Positions 33,730 to 42,311 of a DNA stretch of 48,638 nucleotides are shown here, piece after piece. Where the stretch lies: contig JBBQSF010000007.1 in assembly GCA_038214085.1 (NCBI GenBank), positions 1 to 48,638 of the forward strand, given 5' to 3'. The position numbers were made by a program, and so were the translations under genes. Numbering within the stretch: position 1 is the first letter of the stretch; each line of letters begins with the position of its first letter. Below the pieces are notes generated by a model. It did not search any database. It saw nothing but the letters and a program-made list of their open reading frames with translations, and was not told where the DNA came from. Source of the stretch: JBBQSF01 sp038214085. Its GTDB lineage: Bacteria; Bacteroidota; Bacteroidia; Bacteroidales; CG2-30-32-10.

Positions 33730-33792
33730 ATTTAAAAAGGTTGGTTTCAGTTTTGGCTAATTTTTATGATATTTGCAAAAATAATAATTATT

Positions 33793-34554
33793 TTGAAAAT
33801 TACTTTTTTAGGAACAGGAACTTCACAAGGAGTACCTATCATTGCCTGCGAATGTTCTGTTTGCAGCTCTGTTAATCCAAAGGATAAACGTCTGCGCTCG
33901 TCGGTAATGATTGAAATCAATGGCAAAACTATTGTTATTGATGCTGGTCCGGATTTTAGGTATCAGATGCTTCGGAATAATGTTAAACGTATTGATGCTG
34001 TCCTTTTAACACATGGACATAAGGATCATACCGGTGGTCTTGATGATGTCCGCGCTTTTAATTATTTCATGAAAAAGCCGGTGGACATATACTCTACCAT
34101 TGAAGTTCAAAAGGTGATCCGTAACGATTATTTGTATGCATTTGCATTGGAAAGATATCCCGGAGTTCCTGAATTTGAGCTTCATACAATAACAAACAAA
34201 AAATTCGAAATCGAAGGAATTCAAATATTACCTATTAAAGCAATGCATTATCAGATGCCTGTTTTTGGTTACAGAATAGGTGATTTTACATATATTACCG
34301 ATGCAAATTACATTGATGATAAAGAGTTAAAGAAAATTTCAGGATCTGAAGTGCTTGTAATTAACGCATTACGAAGAAAACAACACATTTCTCATTTCAC
34401 ACTCGATCAGGCTCTGGAACTTATACGAATTCTCAAACCCAAAACTGCTTATCTCACTCATATCAGCCATCAGCTTGGCCTTTTCAATGAAGTTGAACAA
34501 GAACTTCCTGCCAATGTTCATCTTGCCTACGATGGCTTAACCCTTCAATTATAA
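33793..34554 (+). CDS. MBL-fold metallo-hydrolase, PhnP-like
   Basis: The product is a metallo-beta-lactamase-fold enzyme of about 253 residues. It begins KITFLGTGTSQGVPIIACEC, has a zinc-ligand-like CECSVCSS, the metal motif LTHGHKDHTGG (HxHxDH), and later metal ligands in AMHYQMPVFGYRIG, TDANYID and LTHISHQLG. PhnP-like members are cyclic-phosphate phosphodiesterases; the substrate here is unknown. The family usually starts with MK(I/V)TFLGTGTSQG, so the TTG at 33793 is chosen over an ATG at 33766, which would add nine hydrophobic residues. The metallophosphoesterase gene follows 4 bp after its stop. Confidence 0.9.
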   Translation: MKITFLGTGTSQGVPIIACECSVCSSVNPKDKRLRSSVMIEINGKTIVIDAGPDFRYQMLRNNVKRIDAVLLTHGHKDHTGGLDDVRAFNYFMKKPVDIYSTIEVQKVIRNDYLYAFALERYPGVPEFELHTITNKKFEIEGIQILPIKAMHYQMPVFGYRIGDFTYITDANYIDDKELKKISGSEVLVINALRRKQHISHFTLDQALELIRILKPKTAYLTHISHQLGLFNEVEQELPANVHLAYDGLTLQL

Positions 34555-34558
34555 TATT

Positions 34559-35806
34559 ATGATTATTGCATTAATTTTATTTATCCTGTTTGTTATTTCT
34601 ATTGATTTTTTTTCATTTCTGGGAATAAAAAGACTTACTTCTCGATTAAAAGATACAACCAGATCAAGAATCTTAAAATCTTACCTGATTTTTGGTTTTG
34701 CATTTATTGCTTTTGCAATTACCTTTTCATTAATGATACACTTTTCCAATGATCAGGATTTTGAGAAATATCGAAATTTTTTCTGGATTTTTGGCTTTTT
34801 TATGGCAATTTATTTCCCCAAAATACTTTTTATTACATTTATTATTATTGATTTTCTGATTGCTTTTATTGTATTTGTTCTTAAAAAAACCATATTCCGA
34901 AATAATATGGTATGGATAACAAAGTTTTCGGGATTTAAAATATTTTCGAAGACAGGAATTGTTGCAGCATTTCTTTTCTTTGTAATCATTATTTACGGGA
35001 TTTTTATCGGACGAACCAATTTTGAGGTGTCTCATGTTGTTGTTAAATCACAAAAACTTCCTGAATCATTTGAAAATTTTAAAATTGCTCAGATTTCAGA
35101 CTTGCATCTTGGCAGTTTTCGTGACACCAATGATGTTAAAAAAGGACTTGATCTTCTAATGTCACAACACCCCGACATGATTGTTTTTACTGGCGATATG
35201 GTAAACAATGAATCCATGGAAGCCGAAATAATGATTCCGATTTTTAAAAGACTGACAGCTCCTTACGGGAAATTTTCAATTATGGGCAATCATGATATGG
35301 GCGATTACCGCCGCTGGTACACCATTGAAGAAAAAAACGAAAACCTTAATAATCTTATTGAAATACAGAAAAAAATGGGATTTGTTCCGTTGCTTAACGA
35401 AAATGTTATTATAAAAAAAGGTAATGATTCCATAGCATTGGCGGGTGTTATGAATTGGGGAAAACCTCCTTTTAAGTGTTATGGCGATCTGAAAAAAGCA
35501 ATCGCAAATATTTCATCTGTTCCTTATAAAGTGCTTCTTTCCCATGACCCAAGCCATTGGGATGCTCAGGTATTAAATAAAACGGATATTGTGTTAACTT
35601 TATCAGGTCACACACATGCAATGCAAATGGGAATTAATTGTTGTGGAATTTTTTGGAGCCCTATAAGTTTGAAGTATTCAAGATGGGCTGGGCTTTATAA
35701 CGAAAAGGATCAATATCTTTATGTGAATAGGGGCTTTGGTTTTATTGGTTTCCCTGGTCGTATTGGAATGACACCGGAAATAACAATTATTGAACTTCGT
35801 AAATAA
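34559..35806 (+). CDS. Membrane-anchored metallophosphoesterase
   Basis: The 415-residue protein has four to five transmembrane helices in the first 150 residues and then a calcineurin-like phosphoesterase domain. The metal-binding motifs are ISDLHLGSF, FTGDMVNNE, GNHDMGDY, LLSHDPSHW and LSGHTHAMQMG, in the expected order. Substrates of this YkuE-like group may be lipid phosphates or UDP-linked lipids, but none can be assigned here. It starts 4 bp after the MBL hydrolase gene, so the two form an operon. A bidirectional terminator follows directly. Confidence 0.93.
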   Translation: MIIALILFILFVISIDFFSFLGIKRLTSRLKDTTRSRILKSYLIFGFAFIAFAITFSLMIHFSNDQDFEKYRNFFWIFGFFMAIYFPKILFITFIIIDFLIAFIVFVLKKTIFRNNMVWITKFSGFKIFSKTGIVAAFLFFVIIIYGIFIGRTNFEVSHVVVKSQKLPESFENFKIAQISDLHLGSFRDTNDVKKGLDLLMSQHPDMIVFTGDMVNNESMEAEIMIPIFKRLTAPYGKFSIMGNHDMGDYRRWYTIEEKNENLNNLIEIQKKMGFVPLLNENVIIKKGNDSIALAGVMNWGKPPFKCYGDLKKAIANISSVPYKVLLSHDPSHWDAQVLNKTDIVLTLSGHTHAMQMGINCCGIFWSPISLKYSRWAGLYNEKDQYLYVNRGFGFIGFPGRIGMTPEITIIELRK

Positions 35807-35838
35807 AAAAAAGCCGTCTCTTTTAAAAGACAGCTTTC
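35804..35838. terminator. Bidirectional intrinsic terminator
   Basis: AAGCCGTCT and AGACAGCTT pair with one mismatch around CTTTTAAA. A-run and T-run flank it. It overlaps the last codon of the metallophosphoesterase gene and ends 24 bp before the stop of the convergent lectin-like gene. Confidence 0.72.
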
Positions 35839-35861
35839 AGATAATTCGAAAATGTTACTTA

Positions 35862-36845
35862 TTACTTAACAGTAAGTTTAACACTATAAGATCCTTTATT
35901 TTCGGCATTGTAAACTGTTTCATAAATAGAAAGGAAAATCACGCCACTTTCTTTTGCAGTTCCTGTGAATTTTGATCCTGCTTTATGGCTTGTTCCATCT
36001 TTTCCAACTTTATAAACTACATTTCCATATGAGGGATAATCACTTTCGTAATCACTTTCATAATCGTTAGAATCCGTTTTGCTTCCATCAGGAGTGTATT
36101 TATTTCCCGAAAGGCTTTCGAGTGTTACTTCACCTGAAGCAGTAATGTTTATTTTCTGACCGGATTTAACATTTATGCCAGTATTTAACCAGCCGCCGTT
36201 ATCATTTGAGCTGATATGTTTTGATGCCATAAGTTTGTATACTTTATCTCCGCTTTCTGTGTTGGTATAAGATACTTCAACATCAACAATTTTTTCTTTT
36301 GGAACTTCAAGAACACCATATTCAGTTTTTAGGCTGATGGTTTTAATTGCAAATGAGCCGCCCATTGTATATTCGTAATCAATAGTAATAACATCTTTTT
36401 CTTCGTAAGCATCAACGCCAAAAGTGCTTTTTAAATCATTTAAAGCTGCATCGCCTGTATAATCAGTATATTCTGATTCTGTATAATCATTGCTGAGCAG
36501 ATAATCACTTAAAACAGGAATAACTCCAATTGGTAGTTTTACCAATTCGTTATATGCAGCAGCTCTATTTTCTTCGGTGGCATCGTTAAGTTGTTTAACA
36601 AGATTAATAACCTTGCCTTTATTTCCGGCATCAGGTGTAATTCCAAATTTAATAGAAGAAACATTTTTAATAGGCACATCGAGTTTCCCGTAATCTGTGT
36701 TCAATGCAACGGTTGAAATACTTGTTGATGTTCCTGAAATCACGTTTCCATCGCGAAGTGAAAGTTTGAGTTCAACTTTTTCTTTTTGTGCATTTACGGA
36801 TAGAAAAGCTATCGAACATGCAATTAATACGAATATTTTTTTCAT
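35862..36845 (-). CDS. Secreted protein with a PA-IL-like lectin-fold C-terminus
   Basis: The 327-residue product has a signal peptide (ends LSVNAQ). Two similar beta segments follow: RDGNVISGTSTSISTVALNT with YGKLDVPIKNV, and later GGSFAIKTISLKTEYG with LEVPKEKIVDV. They look like an internal duplication. The C-terminal 120 residues (GGWLNTGINVKSGQKINITA, VVYKVGKDG, ESGVIFLSIYE, NKGSYSVKLTV) follow the pattern of PA-IL-like galactose-binding folds. The function is unknown. A repetitive acidic stretch (NDYESDYESDYPSYG) sits where ligand loops would be. Periplasmic or surface location is expected. Confidence 0.8.
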   Translation of the reverse strand: MKKIFVLIACSIAFLSVNAQKEKVELKLSLRDGNVISGTSTSISTVALNTDYGKLDVPIKNVSSIKFGITPDAGNKGKVINLVKQLNDATEENRAAAYNELVKLPIGVIPVLSDYLLSNDYTESEYTDYTGDAALNDLKSTFGVDAYEEKDVITIDYEYTMGGSFAIKTISLKTEYGVLEVPKEKIVDVEVSYTNTESGDKVYKLMASKHISSNDNGGWLNTGINVKSGQKINITASGEVTLESLSGNKYTPDGSKTDSNDYESDYESDYPSYGNVVYKVGKDGTSHKAGSKFTGTAKESGVIFLSIYETVYNAENKGSYSVKLTVK

Positions 36846-36932
36846 AATAATAAATTTTTTGTTTGTGTTAGTTTTAATATGATTTATGCTGTAAAATTAA
36901 ACATTATTTTTGTCAAATTATTGTTTGAAATT

Positions 36933-37223
36933 TTATTTAATAACAATTTCTCTAACAACAGCTTTTCCAAGCTTTCGGTTTATTTTTTCAATGATTTTGG
37001 TTTTGGAATAAGAAATTTCCTGATTTAAAGCTGCGGATGTCAATACAAGATATAGGATTCCATTTCTCAGATATATTGCTTTTGTATGCTTAAAAACAAT
37101 ATTACCAACAATTTTTTGCCAGGCTGCCTGAATTTTAACTTCTGTAAATTTGTCTTCGAGCCGGTATTCTCGAAGCATTTCTTCAATGGCTTGTTTAAGA
37201 GGTAAATCACGTATTTTCGACAT
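36933..37223 (-). CDS. DUF721 family protein (DciA-like)
   Basis: This 96-residue protein fits DUF721, related to the replicative-helicase loader DciA. It shows LKQAIEEMLREYRLEDKFTE, then IQAAWQKIVGNIVFKHTKAI and LNQEISYSKTKIIEKIN. It lies 2 bp after recF on the minus strand, the usual recF-DUF721 arrangement, so a role in replication is likely. Direct proof for Bacteroidota members is not known to me. Confidence 0.9.
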   Translation of the reverse strand: MSKIRDLPLKQAIEEMLREYRLEDKFTEVKIQAAWQKIVGNIVFKHTKAIYLRNGILYLVLTSAALNQEISYSKTKIIEKINRKLGKAVVREIVIK

Positions 37224-37225
37224 AA

Positions 37226-38332
37226 TTATTTGCTTTGCTCAATTACGCCCTGATTAACATTGAAAATTCTTATTTCTGTAGTTATCTTGCTGAATATTTC
37301 ATCTATTCTTTCAGGATGTGCATCTGTCACAAAAACCTGCCCGAAACTGTTGTTGCTTACAAGTTCCATTAGTTTTGATACACGCGAATTGTCTAATTTG
37401 TCAAAAATATCATCAAACAGCAGCAAAGGTTTAAATCCTTTTATATCTTTTGTATAATCAAACTGGGCTAGTTTAAGCGCAATAATAAATGATTTCTGCT
37501 GTCCCTGTGATCCGAATTTTTTCATCGGATTTTCCCCTATTCTGAATAACAAATCGTCCTTATGCGTGCCTGTTGTTGTGTATTGTGCAACCCTATCCTT
37601 CTCTACGGTTGAAGTTAATAATTCTTCAAAATCTGCACCATTAAGTTGCGACAGGTATTCTATACTTACTTCTTCGTTTCCGGAAGTAATAAATTGGTAG
37701 TACTTCGAGAAAACTGGAATAAAATCATTAATGAATTTCACCCGTTTTTCAAATATTTTTTTTCCTAAAATCACCAGCTGCTGCGACCATATCTCAAGCG
37801 AAGCTTTATCGAACCGTCTGTGTTCTGCAAAATGTTTCAGCAGAGTATTTCTTTGAAACAAGGCTTTATTGTAATTGATCAGATCATCAAGATATACTTT
37901 GTCAAACTGAGAAATAACACTATCGATATATTTTCTTCTATCTTCACTTCCTTCAGTAATAAGGCTATAGTCAGCCGGAGAAATCATAACCAATGGAAAC
38001 TGACCGATGTGATCGGCAAAGCGGCTGTATTCCTTTTTGTTAAGTTTGAACTGTTTTCGCTCGTTGCGTTTCTGTCCGCAATAAACTGTCTCGGTTGATT
38101 CACCTTTTTCAAAAACCCCTTGTATCATAAAGAAATCCTGGTCATATAGGATATTCTGTGTGTCGATGGGATTAAAATAACTTTTACATAACGATAAATA
38201 ATGTATTGCATCCAGAATATTGGTTTTCCCAGCTCCATTGTTGCCGACAAAACAGTTAATTTTTTCACAGAAATCTAATTCGGCTGCTTGGTAATTCTTA
38301 AAATTCAATATGCTTAAATTCTTCAAATACAT
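37226..38332 (-). CDS. recF: DNA replication and repair protein RecF
   Basis: The 368-residue ABC-type ATPase helps load RecA at single-strand gaps. It begins MYLKNLSILNFKNYQAAELD, has Walker A GNNGAGKTN near residue 31-39, a signature region KKFGSQGQQKSFIIALKLAQ, and Walker B LLLFDDIFDKLD. Length is normal. A TATTTTTG upstream on the minus strand may be its -7 element. It is divergent from the TPR protein gene, 136 bp away. Confidence 0.95.
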   Translation of the reverse strand: MYLKNLSILNFKNYQAAELDFCEKINCFVGNNGAGKTNILDAIHYLSLCKSYFNPIDTQNILYDQDFFMIQGVFEKGESTETVYCGQKRNERKQFKLNKKEYSRFADHIGQFPLVMISPADYSLITEGSEDRRKYIDSVISQFDKVYLDDLINYNKALFQRNTLLKHFAEHRRFDKASLEIWSQQLVILGKKIFEKRVKFINDFIPVFSKYYQFITSGNEEVSIEYLSQLNGADFEELLTSTVEKDRVAQYTTTGTHKDDLLFRIGENPMKKFGSQGQQKSFIIALKLAQFDYTKDIKGFKPLLLFDDIFDKLDNSRVSKLMELVSNNSFGQVFVTDAHPERIDEIFSKITTEIRIFNVNQGVIEQSK

Positions 38333-38420
38333 TATGCTCTACTTTTTTACAAAAATAGGAATTATCTGCATTATTATACATGCCAAACTTTAAAAATGAA
38401 TAGAAAATGAAGAATTTTCA

Positions 38421-38449
38421 TTGGAACAAATAAAAAAAAATTAATTTTG
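38421..38449 (+). promoter_or_regulatory. Promoter of the TPR protein gene
   Basis: -33 TTG at 38421-38423 and -7 TAATTTTG at 38442-38449, with an 18-bp spacer. The transcript should start about 15 bp before the ATG at 38469. Confidence 0.6.
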
Positions 38450-38468
38450 CATCTCTAAATTTTAAATA

Positions 38469-39170
38469 ATGGCAAAAGATAAAGAATTACAAGGCGACAA
38501 AAATATTCACAAAGTTGAGGAAGCTCTTTCTAAAACCGAAAACTTTATTGAAAAAAACCAGAAGGTAATTATGTACGTGGTTGCTGCAATTATTGTAGTT
38601 GTTGGTGGATATATGGGTTTTAAAAAGTTTTACATCGCTCCGCGAGAAAAAGATGCCCAGTCGCAAATGTTTTACGCTGAAAGATACTTTGAAAAAGATT
38701 CTCTTAAGTTAGCGCTTAACGGAGACGGTAACAACAGTGGTTTCCTCGATATTATTGACGAATACAGTATGACTCAGGCTGCTGACCTTGCCCATTATTA
38801 TGCAGGAATTTGTTATCTGAAACTTGGACAATTCCAAGACGCAATTGATCAACTTGAAAGCTTTGACAGTAACGATCAGATTGTCGGATCTATGGCTCTT
38901 GGCGCTATTGGTGATGCTCACATGGAATTAGGCGACAATGAAAAGGCACTTTCTTATTATAAAAAAGCTGCTGACAATAATGATAACCTGTTTACTACTC
39001 CTTTATTTTTAATGAAAGCAGGATTAACTTATGAAATAATGGGAAATTATGAAGAAGCTCAAAAGCTTTACGAACGAATTCAAAAAGAATATTACAAGAG
39101 TTTCGAATCAAGAGAAATTGAAAAATATATTGCACGTGCCAAAGGTCTTGTAGGCGAAAAGGCAAGCTGA
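38469..39170 (+). CDS. Tetratricopeptide repeat membrane protein (YfgM-like)
   Basis: The 233-residue protein has a cytoplasmic N-terminus, one transmembrane helix at about 33-52 (VIMYVVAAIIVVVGGYMGF), and TPR repeats (LAHYYAGICYLKLGQFQDAI, GDAHMELGDNEKALSYYKKA, GLTYEIMGNYEEAQKLYERI). YfgM-like proteins act with the periplasmic chaperone network near the Sec translocon. The recF-TPR-ribH order is common in Bacteroidota (from memory). It ends at a hairpin terminator before ribH. Confidence 0.9.
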   Translation: MAKDKELQGDKNIHKVEEALSKTENFIEKNQKVIMYVVAAIIVVVGGYMGFKKFYIAPREKDAQSQMFYAERYFEKDSLKLALNGDGNNSGFLDIIDEYSMTQAADLAHYYAGICYLKLGQFQDAIDQLESFDSNDQIVGSMALGAIGDAHMELGDNEKALSYYKKAADNNDNLFTTPLFLMKAGLTYEIMGNYEEAQKLYERIQKEYYKSFESREIEKYIARAKGLVGEKAS

Positions 39171-39194
39171 TAAACAATATTTTATTTTTATTAA

Positions 39195-39228
39195 TAGCAG
39201 AAATTTATAAGGATTTCTGCTATTTTTG
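39195..39228 (+). terminator. Hairpin terminator overlapping a candidate ribH -7 element
   Basis: TAGCAGAAAT (39195-39204) and ATTTCTGCTA (39213-39222) pair perfectly around an 8-nt loop and are followed by TTTTTG. The same bases 39221-39228 read TATTTTTG, a match to TAnnTTTG, 20 bp before the ribH ATG. Confidence 0.75.
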
Positions 39229-39247
39229 TTCTTACTAATTAATAACA

Positions 39248-39757
39248 ATGGCAACAAAACTTAAAAATTTATCATCTGATCCAACAATTAAAACACCAAT
39301 GGCAAAATCAATGCGGGTGGGAATTGTGGTTTCTGAATGGAATACAGTGATTACTTCTGCCCTCCTTAAAGGAGCTGTAGATACATTATTAAAAGGCAAT
39401 GTTCAGGAAAAAAATATCATTATTGAGCATGTTCCCGGAAGTTTTGAGCTGCCAATGGGTGCTCAATTGCTTGCAGAATATAAAAATATCGATGTGGTTA
39501 TTTGTCTGGGATGTGTAATTCAAGGTGAAACCAGACATTTCGATTTTATTTGTGATGCAGTTGCAAATGGAATTACAAGAGTAAACCTTGATTATAATAT
39601 TCCTGTTATTTTTGGCGTATTAACCACCAATACACAACAACAAGCAATTGACAGGAGTGGCGGAAAACACGGCAACAAGGGAGATGAAGCTGCATATACT
39701 GCAATTAAAATGGTAACTTTAAAAAATAAACTTAAAAGTAAAATTACAGTTGAATAA
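39248..39757 (+). CDS. ribH: 6,7-dimethyl-8-ribityllumazine synthase
   Basis: The 169-residue enzyme makes the lumazine precursor of riboflavin. Family motifs are VGIVVSEWNTVITSALLKGA at about 26-45, the HVPGSFELPMGAQLLAE loop, GCVIQGETRHFDFICDAV (with the active-site His), and FGVLTTNTQQQAIDRSGGKHGNKG. Length is normal with a short N-terminal extension. Its last 8 bp overlap the fmt start. Confidence 0.96.
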   Translation: MATKLKNLSSDPTIKTPMAKSMRVGIVVSEWNTVITSALLKGAVDTLLKGNVQEKNIIIEHVPGSFELPMGAQLLAEYKNIDVVICLGCVIQGETRHFDFICDAVANGITRVNLDYNIPVIFGVLTTNTQQQAIDRSGGKHGNKGDEAAYTAIKMVTLKNKLKSKITVE

Positions 39758-40727
39758 GCAAACTTTCAGAATTATATTCATGGGTACCCCCGAGTTTGCA
39801 GTGGAATCACTTAATTCATTGCTTGCTGATAATTTTAACATTGTTGCTGTTGTAACTGCACCCGACAAGCCTTCTGGTCGAGGTTTGCAGATTAAAGCAT
39901 CTGCTGTAAAAGAATTTGCTGTTAAGCAAAATCTTCCGGTACTTCAACCTGTAAAACTGAATGATCCTCAATTTATTGAAGAATTATCAAGTTTAAAACC
40001 AGATTTATTTGTTGTGGTTGCTTTCAGAATGCTTCCGGCTTCAGTATGGACAATTCCTTTAAAAGGCACCATAAATCTTCACGCTTCACTTTTGCCTCAA
40101 TACAGAGGCGCTGCTCCAATAAATCATGCTATTATCAATGGAGAAACCAAGAGCGGTGTTACAACATTCTTTATCAATGATCAAATTGATACAGGTAAAA
40201 TAATTGATCGGGAACAAGTGGAAATACTTCCCCATGAAAATGCCGGCGATCTGCATGATAAATTGATGCTGGTAGGGGCTAATCTGCTTTGTAGAACCGT
40301 TAGTTCAATAATTAATGATTCTGCTCAGCCACATACTCAAGATAAGCTTATAACGGATATACATTCGTTAAAACTTGCACCAAAAATATTTAAGGAGTTT
40401 TGTTATATCAATTGGAATAACAATACAAAACAAGTTTATGATTTTATTAGAGGCTTAAGCCCTTATCCAGGCTCAATTGCAGAGTTAATTTCACCCGAAA
40501 ACAAATCATTTTTCTTTAAGATATTTTTTGCTGAAATGGAAATTACATCCCATGCTTTCCCTCCCGGAACAATTGTTACAGACAAAAAAAAGTTTTTAAG
40601 CATTGCTACTGCTGATGGTTTGGTTAATATTCAAGAACTACAGTTATCAGGGAAGGTTCGTATGCAAATATCTGAATTTCTACGAGGGTTTTCAATAGAT
40701 ATGAATTGGAAAGCTAAGGTGATTTAA
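39750..40727 (+). CDS. fmt: Methionyl-tRNA formyltransferase
   Basis: The 325-residue enzyme formylates initiator Met-tRNA. It has FMGTPEFAVESL at the N-terminus, the formyl-folate site with NLHASLLPQYRGAAPINHAI (Asn, His) and a following D in NDQIDTGKII, and a C-terminal OB-like domain. The TTG at 39750 gives NKQTFRIIFMGTPEFAV, which fits the family start, and overlaps the ribH stop by 8 bp. An ATG at 39780 would remove strand 1. Confidence 0.95.
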   Translation: MNKQTFRIIFMGTPEFAVESLNSLLADNFNIVAVVTAPDKPSGRGLQIKASAVKEFAVKQNLPVLQPVKLNDPQFIEELSSLKPDLFVVVAFRMLPASVWTIPLKGTINLHASLLPQYRGAAPINHAIINGETKSGVTTFFINDQIDTGKIIDREQVEILPHENAGDLHDKLMLVGANLLCRTVSSIINDSAQPHTQDKLITDIHSLKLAPKIFKEFCYINWNNNTKQVYDFIRGLSPYPGSIAELISPENKSFFFKIFFAEMEITSHAFPPGTIVTDKKKFLSIATADGLVNIQELQLSGKVRMQISEFLRGFSIDMNWKAKVI

Positions 40728-40830
40728 CCTTAATTAAGTTGTTTTACTGCTAAAAGACCCCTACTTTATCGAAAGTTGTTAACAAAACCCCCAATTTATT
40801 AACAAAAATGCACTTTTTAGAAGAAAATAC

Positions 40831-40860
40831 TTGCATTCGCCTAGATAGTTAATATCTTTG
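40831..40860 (+). promoter_or_regulatory. Consensus Bacteroidota promoter of the HU gene
   Basis: -33 TTG (40831-40833) and a perfect -7 TATCTTTG (40853-40860), with a 19-bp spacer. The leader is about 35 nt. This is the best promoter in the window, as expected for a highly expressed nucleoid protein. Confidence 0.87.
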
Positions 40861-40900
40861 CAGTGTTAATTATTTTTACTAACCAAAATTCATTAAGAAA

Positions 40901-41173
40901 ATGAACAAAGCTCAATTAGTTGAAGCAATGGCTTCAGAAGCAAAAATCACAAAAGCTGCTGCAAAAGTAGCATTAGACGCTTTCGTAACTGCAACAACAA
41001 AAGCCTTGAAAAAAGGTGAAAGAGTTGCTTTAGTTGGTTTCGGTTCTTTCGGTGTTGCTAAACGCGCTGCAAGAAAAGGAAGAAATCCACAAACTGGCAA
41101 AGAAATTAAAATTGCTGCCAAAAAAGTGGTTAAATTCAAAGCTGGTAATGACTTAGCATCAAAAGTTAAGTAA
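40901..41173 (+). CDS. hup: HU family DNA-binding protein
   Basis: The 90-residue nucleoid protein has MNKAQLVEAMASEAKITKAA, the hinge VALVGFGSFGVAKRAARKGR, and the NPQTGKEIKIAAKKVVKFKA arm typical of HU. It bends and compacts DNA as a dimer. It is preceded by a consensus promoter and followed by a strong terminator, so it forms its own unit. Confidence 0.97.
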   Translation: MNKAQLVEAMASEAKITKAAAKVALDAFVTATTKALKKGERVALVGFGSFGVAKRAARKGRNPQTGKEIKIAAKKVVKFKAGNDLASKVK

Positions 41174-41191
41174 TTTTTGCTTTATTTTTTT

Positions 41192-41225
41192 AAAAAGAGG
41201 TTCACCTTTCGTGAACCTCTTTTTA
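41192..41225 (+). terminator. Intrinsic terminator of the HU gene
   Basis: AAAAAGAGGTTCAC and GTGAACCTCTTTTT pair perfectly around CTTTC, 18 bp after the HU stop. Confidence 0.95.
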
Positions 41226-41264
41226 TTTGGGATTTTTTCTATTTTTGCCTTTTATTTGGAACTT

Positions 41265-42311
41265 ATGGATTTTAACCCTAACGATATTGGCAATACCATA
41301 TTGAATATATTCGGATTGCCTTTTACCGAAGAAAATGCTCAACTTATTTTGCTCCCAGTTGAATGGGATGCCACAACCTCATATCAGCGGGGAACAGCTG
41401 CCGGACCTCAGGCAATTTTCAATGCGTCTTATCAAGTTGATCTTTACGATGCCTTGCTGATCGATGCTTGGAAAAAAGGATATTATATGCCCAATGCTGA
41501 TCCAAAACAAGCATCAATTAACAAAAAATTAGGTGCTCAGGCGCAAAAAATTATCAATTATATTTCGGAAGGTAAAAAAATTGAATCATCGAAAGAATTA
41601 CTCAACCACCTAAAATCAGTTAATTCTGGTTGTGGGACAATGGTTGAATCAGTGAGAAAAATATCAAAAAAAATCCTTGACAAAAATAAATTTGTCGCCA
41701 TTATTGGTGGTGAACATAGCGTTCCTCTTGGTTTGATGCAGGCATTGGCAGAAAAACATTCTAAATTCGGAATCCTTCATATCGACGCTCATGCCGATTT
41801 ACGTAATGCATACGAAGGCTTTGAATACTCCCATGCATCCATAATCAGAAATGCCCTTGAAATAAAAAATGTTTCAAAAATTGTTCAGGTTGGAATTCGC
41901 GATTTTTGTGAAGATGAACTTGAATTAATAAAAACATCAAAAAAACGAATAAAAACTTTTTTTGATAGCGAAATTCAGGGAAACAAGTTTAATGGAAAAA
42001 CCTGGAATGATCAATGCGAAGCCATAATTAACGAATTGCCCGAAAAAGTTTACATCAGTTTTGATATCGATGGCCTCGATCCTACTCTTTGTCCAACCAC
42101 TGGAACACCTGTACCTGGAGGTCTTCAGTATTACGAAGCTGTTTATCTTCTTGAAAAACTTGCAAAAAGCAAAAAAAAGATTATTGGTTTTGATCTTTGC
42201 GAAGTCGCTCCTGGACTTACTGAATGGGATGCAAATGTTGGGGCACGTATTCTTTTCAAACTTGCCAATTGCCTTGCTTATTCAAATAAATTTAAAAATG
42301 TTGCTGAATGA
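41265..42311 (+). CDS. Agmatinase/arginase (ureohydrolase) family enzyme
   Basis: The 348-residue manganese enzyme shows all family metal motifs: GGEHSVPLG, HIDAHADLR, and SFDIDGLDP, plus GFDLCEVAPGLT. It hydrolyses a guanidino group to urea or a related product; agmatine, arginine or formimidoylglutamate are all possible substrates. The start is the ATG at 41265. A GTG at 41211 is rejected because it lies within the HU terminator and adds a hydrophobic leader. TATTTTTG at 41240-41247 may be the -7 element. The stop overlaps the TrmH-family gene by 4 bp. Confidence 0.92.
   Translation: MDFNPNDIGNTILNIFGLPFTEENAQLILLPVEWDATTSYQRGTAAGPQAIFNASYQVDLYDALLIDAWKKGYYMPNADPKQASINKKLGAQAQKIINYISEGKKIESSKELLNHLKSVNSGCGTMVESVRKISKKILDKNKFVAIIGGEHSVPLGLMQALAEKHSKFGILHIDAHADLRNAYEGFEYSHASIIRNALEIKNVSKIVQVGIRDFCEDELELIKTSKKRIKTFFDSEIQGNKFNGKTWNDQCEAIINELPEKVYISFDIDGLDPTLCPTTGTPVPGGLQYYEAVYLLEKLAKSKKKIIGFDLCEVAPGLTEWDANVGARILFKLANCLAYSNKFKNVAE

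Noticed and set aside
39171..39247. FMN riboswitch before ribH
   Set aside because: The region is under 80 bp and holds a simple terminator hairpin without the conserved multi-stem FMN aptamer.
41211..41264. GTG start for the ureohydrolase
   Set aside because: The codon lies in the HU terminator stem, upstream of a likely -7 element, and the extra residues are not part of the family.
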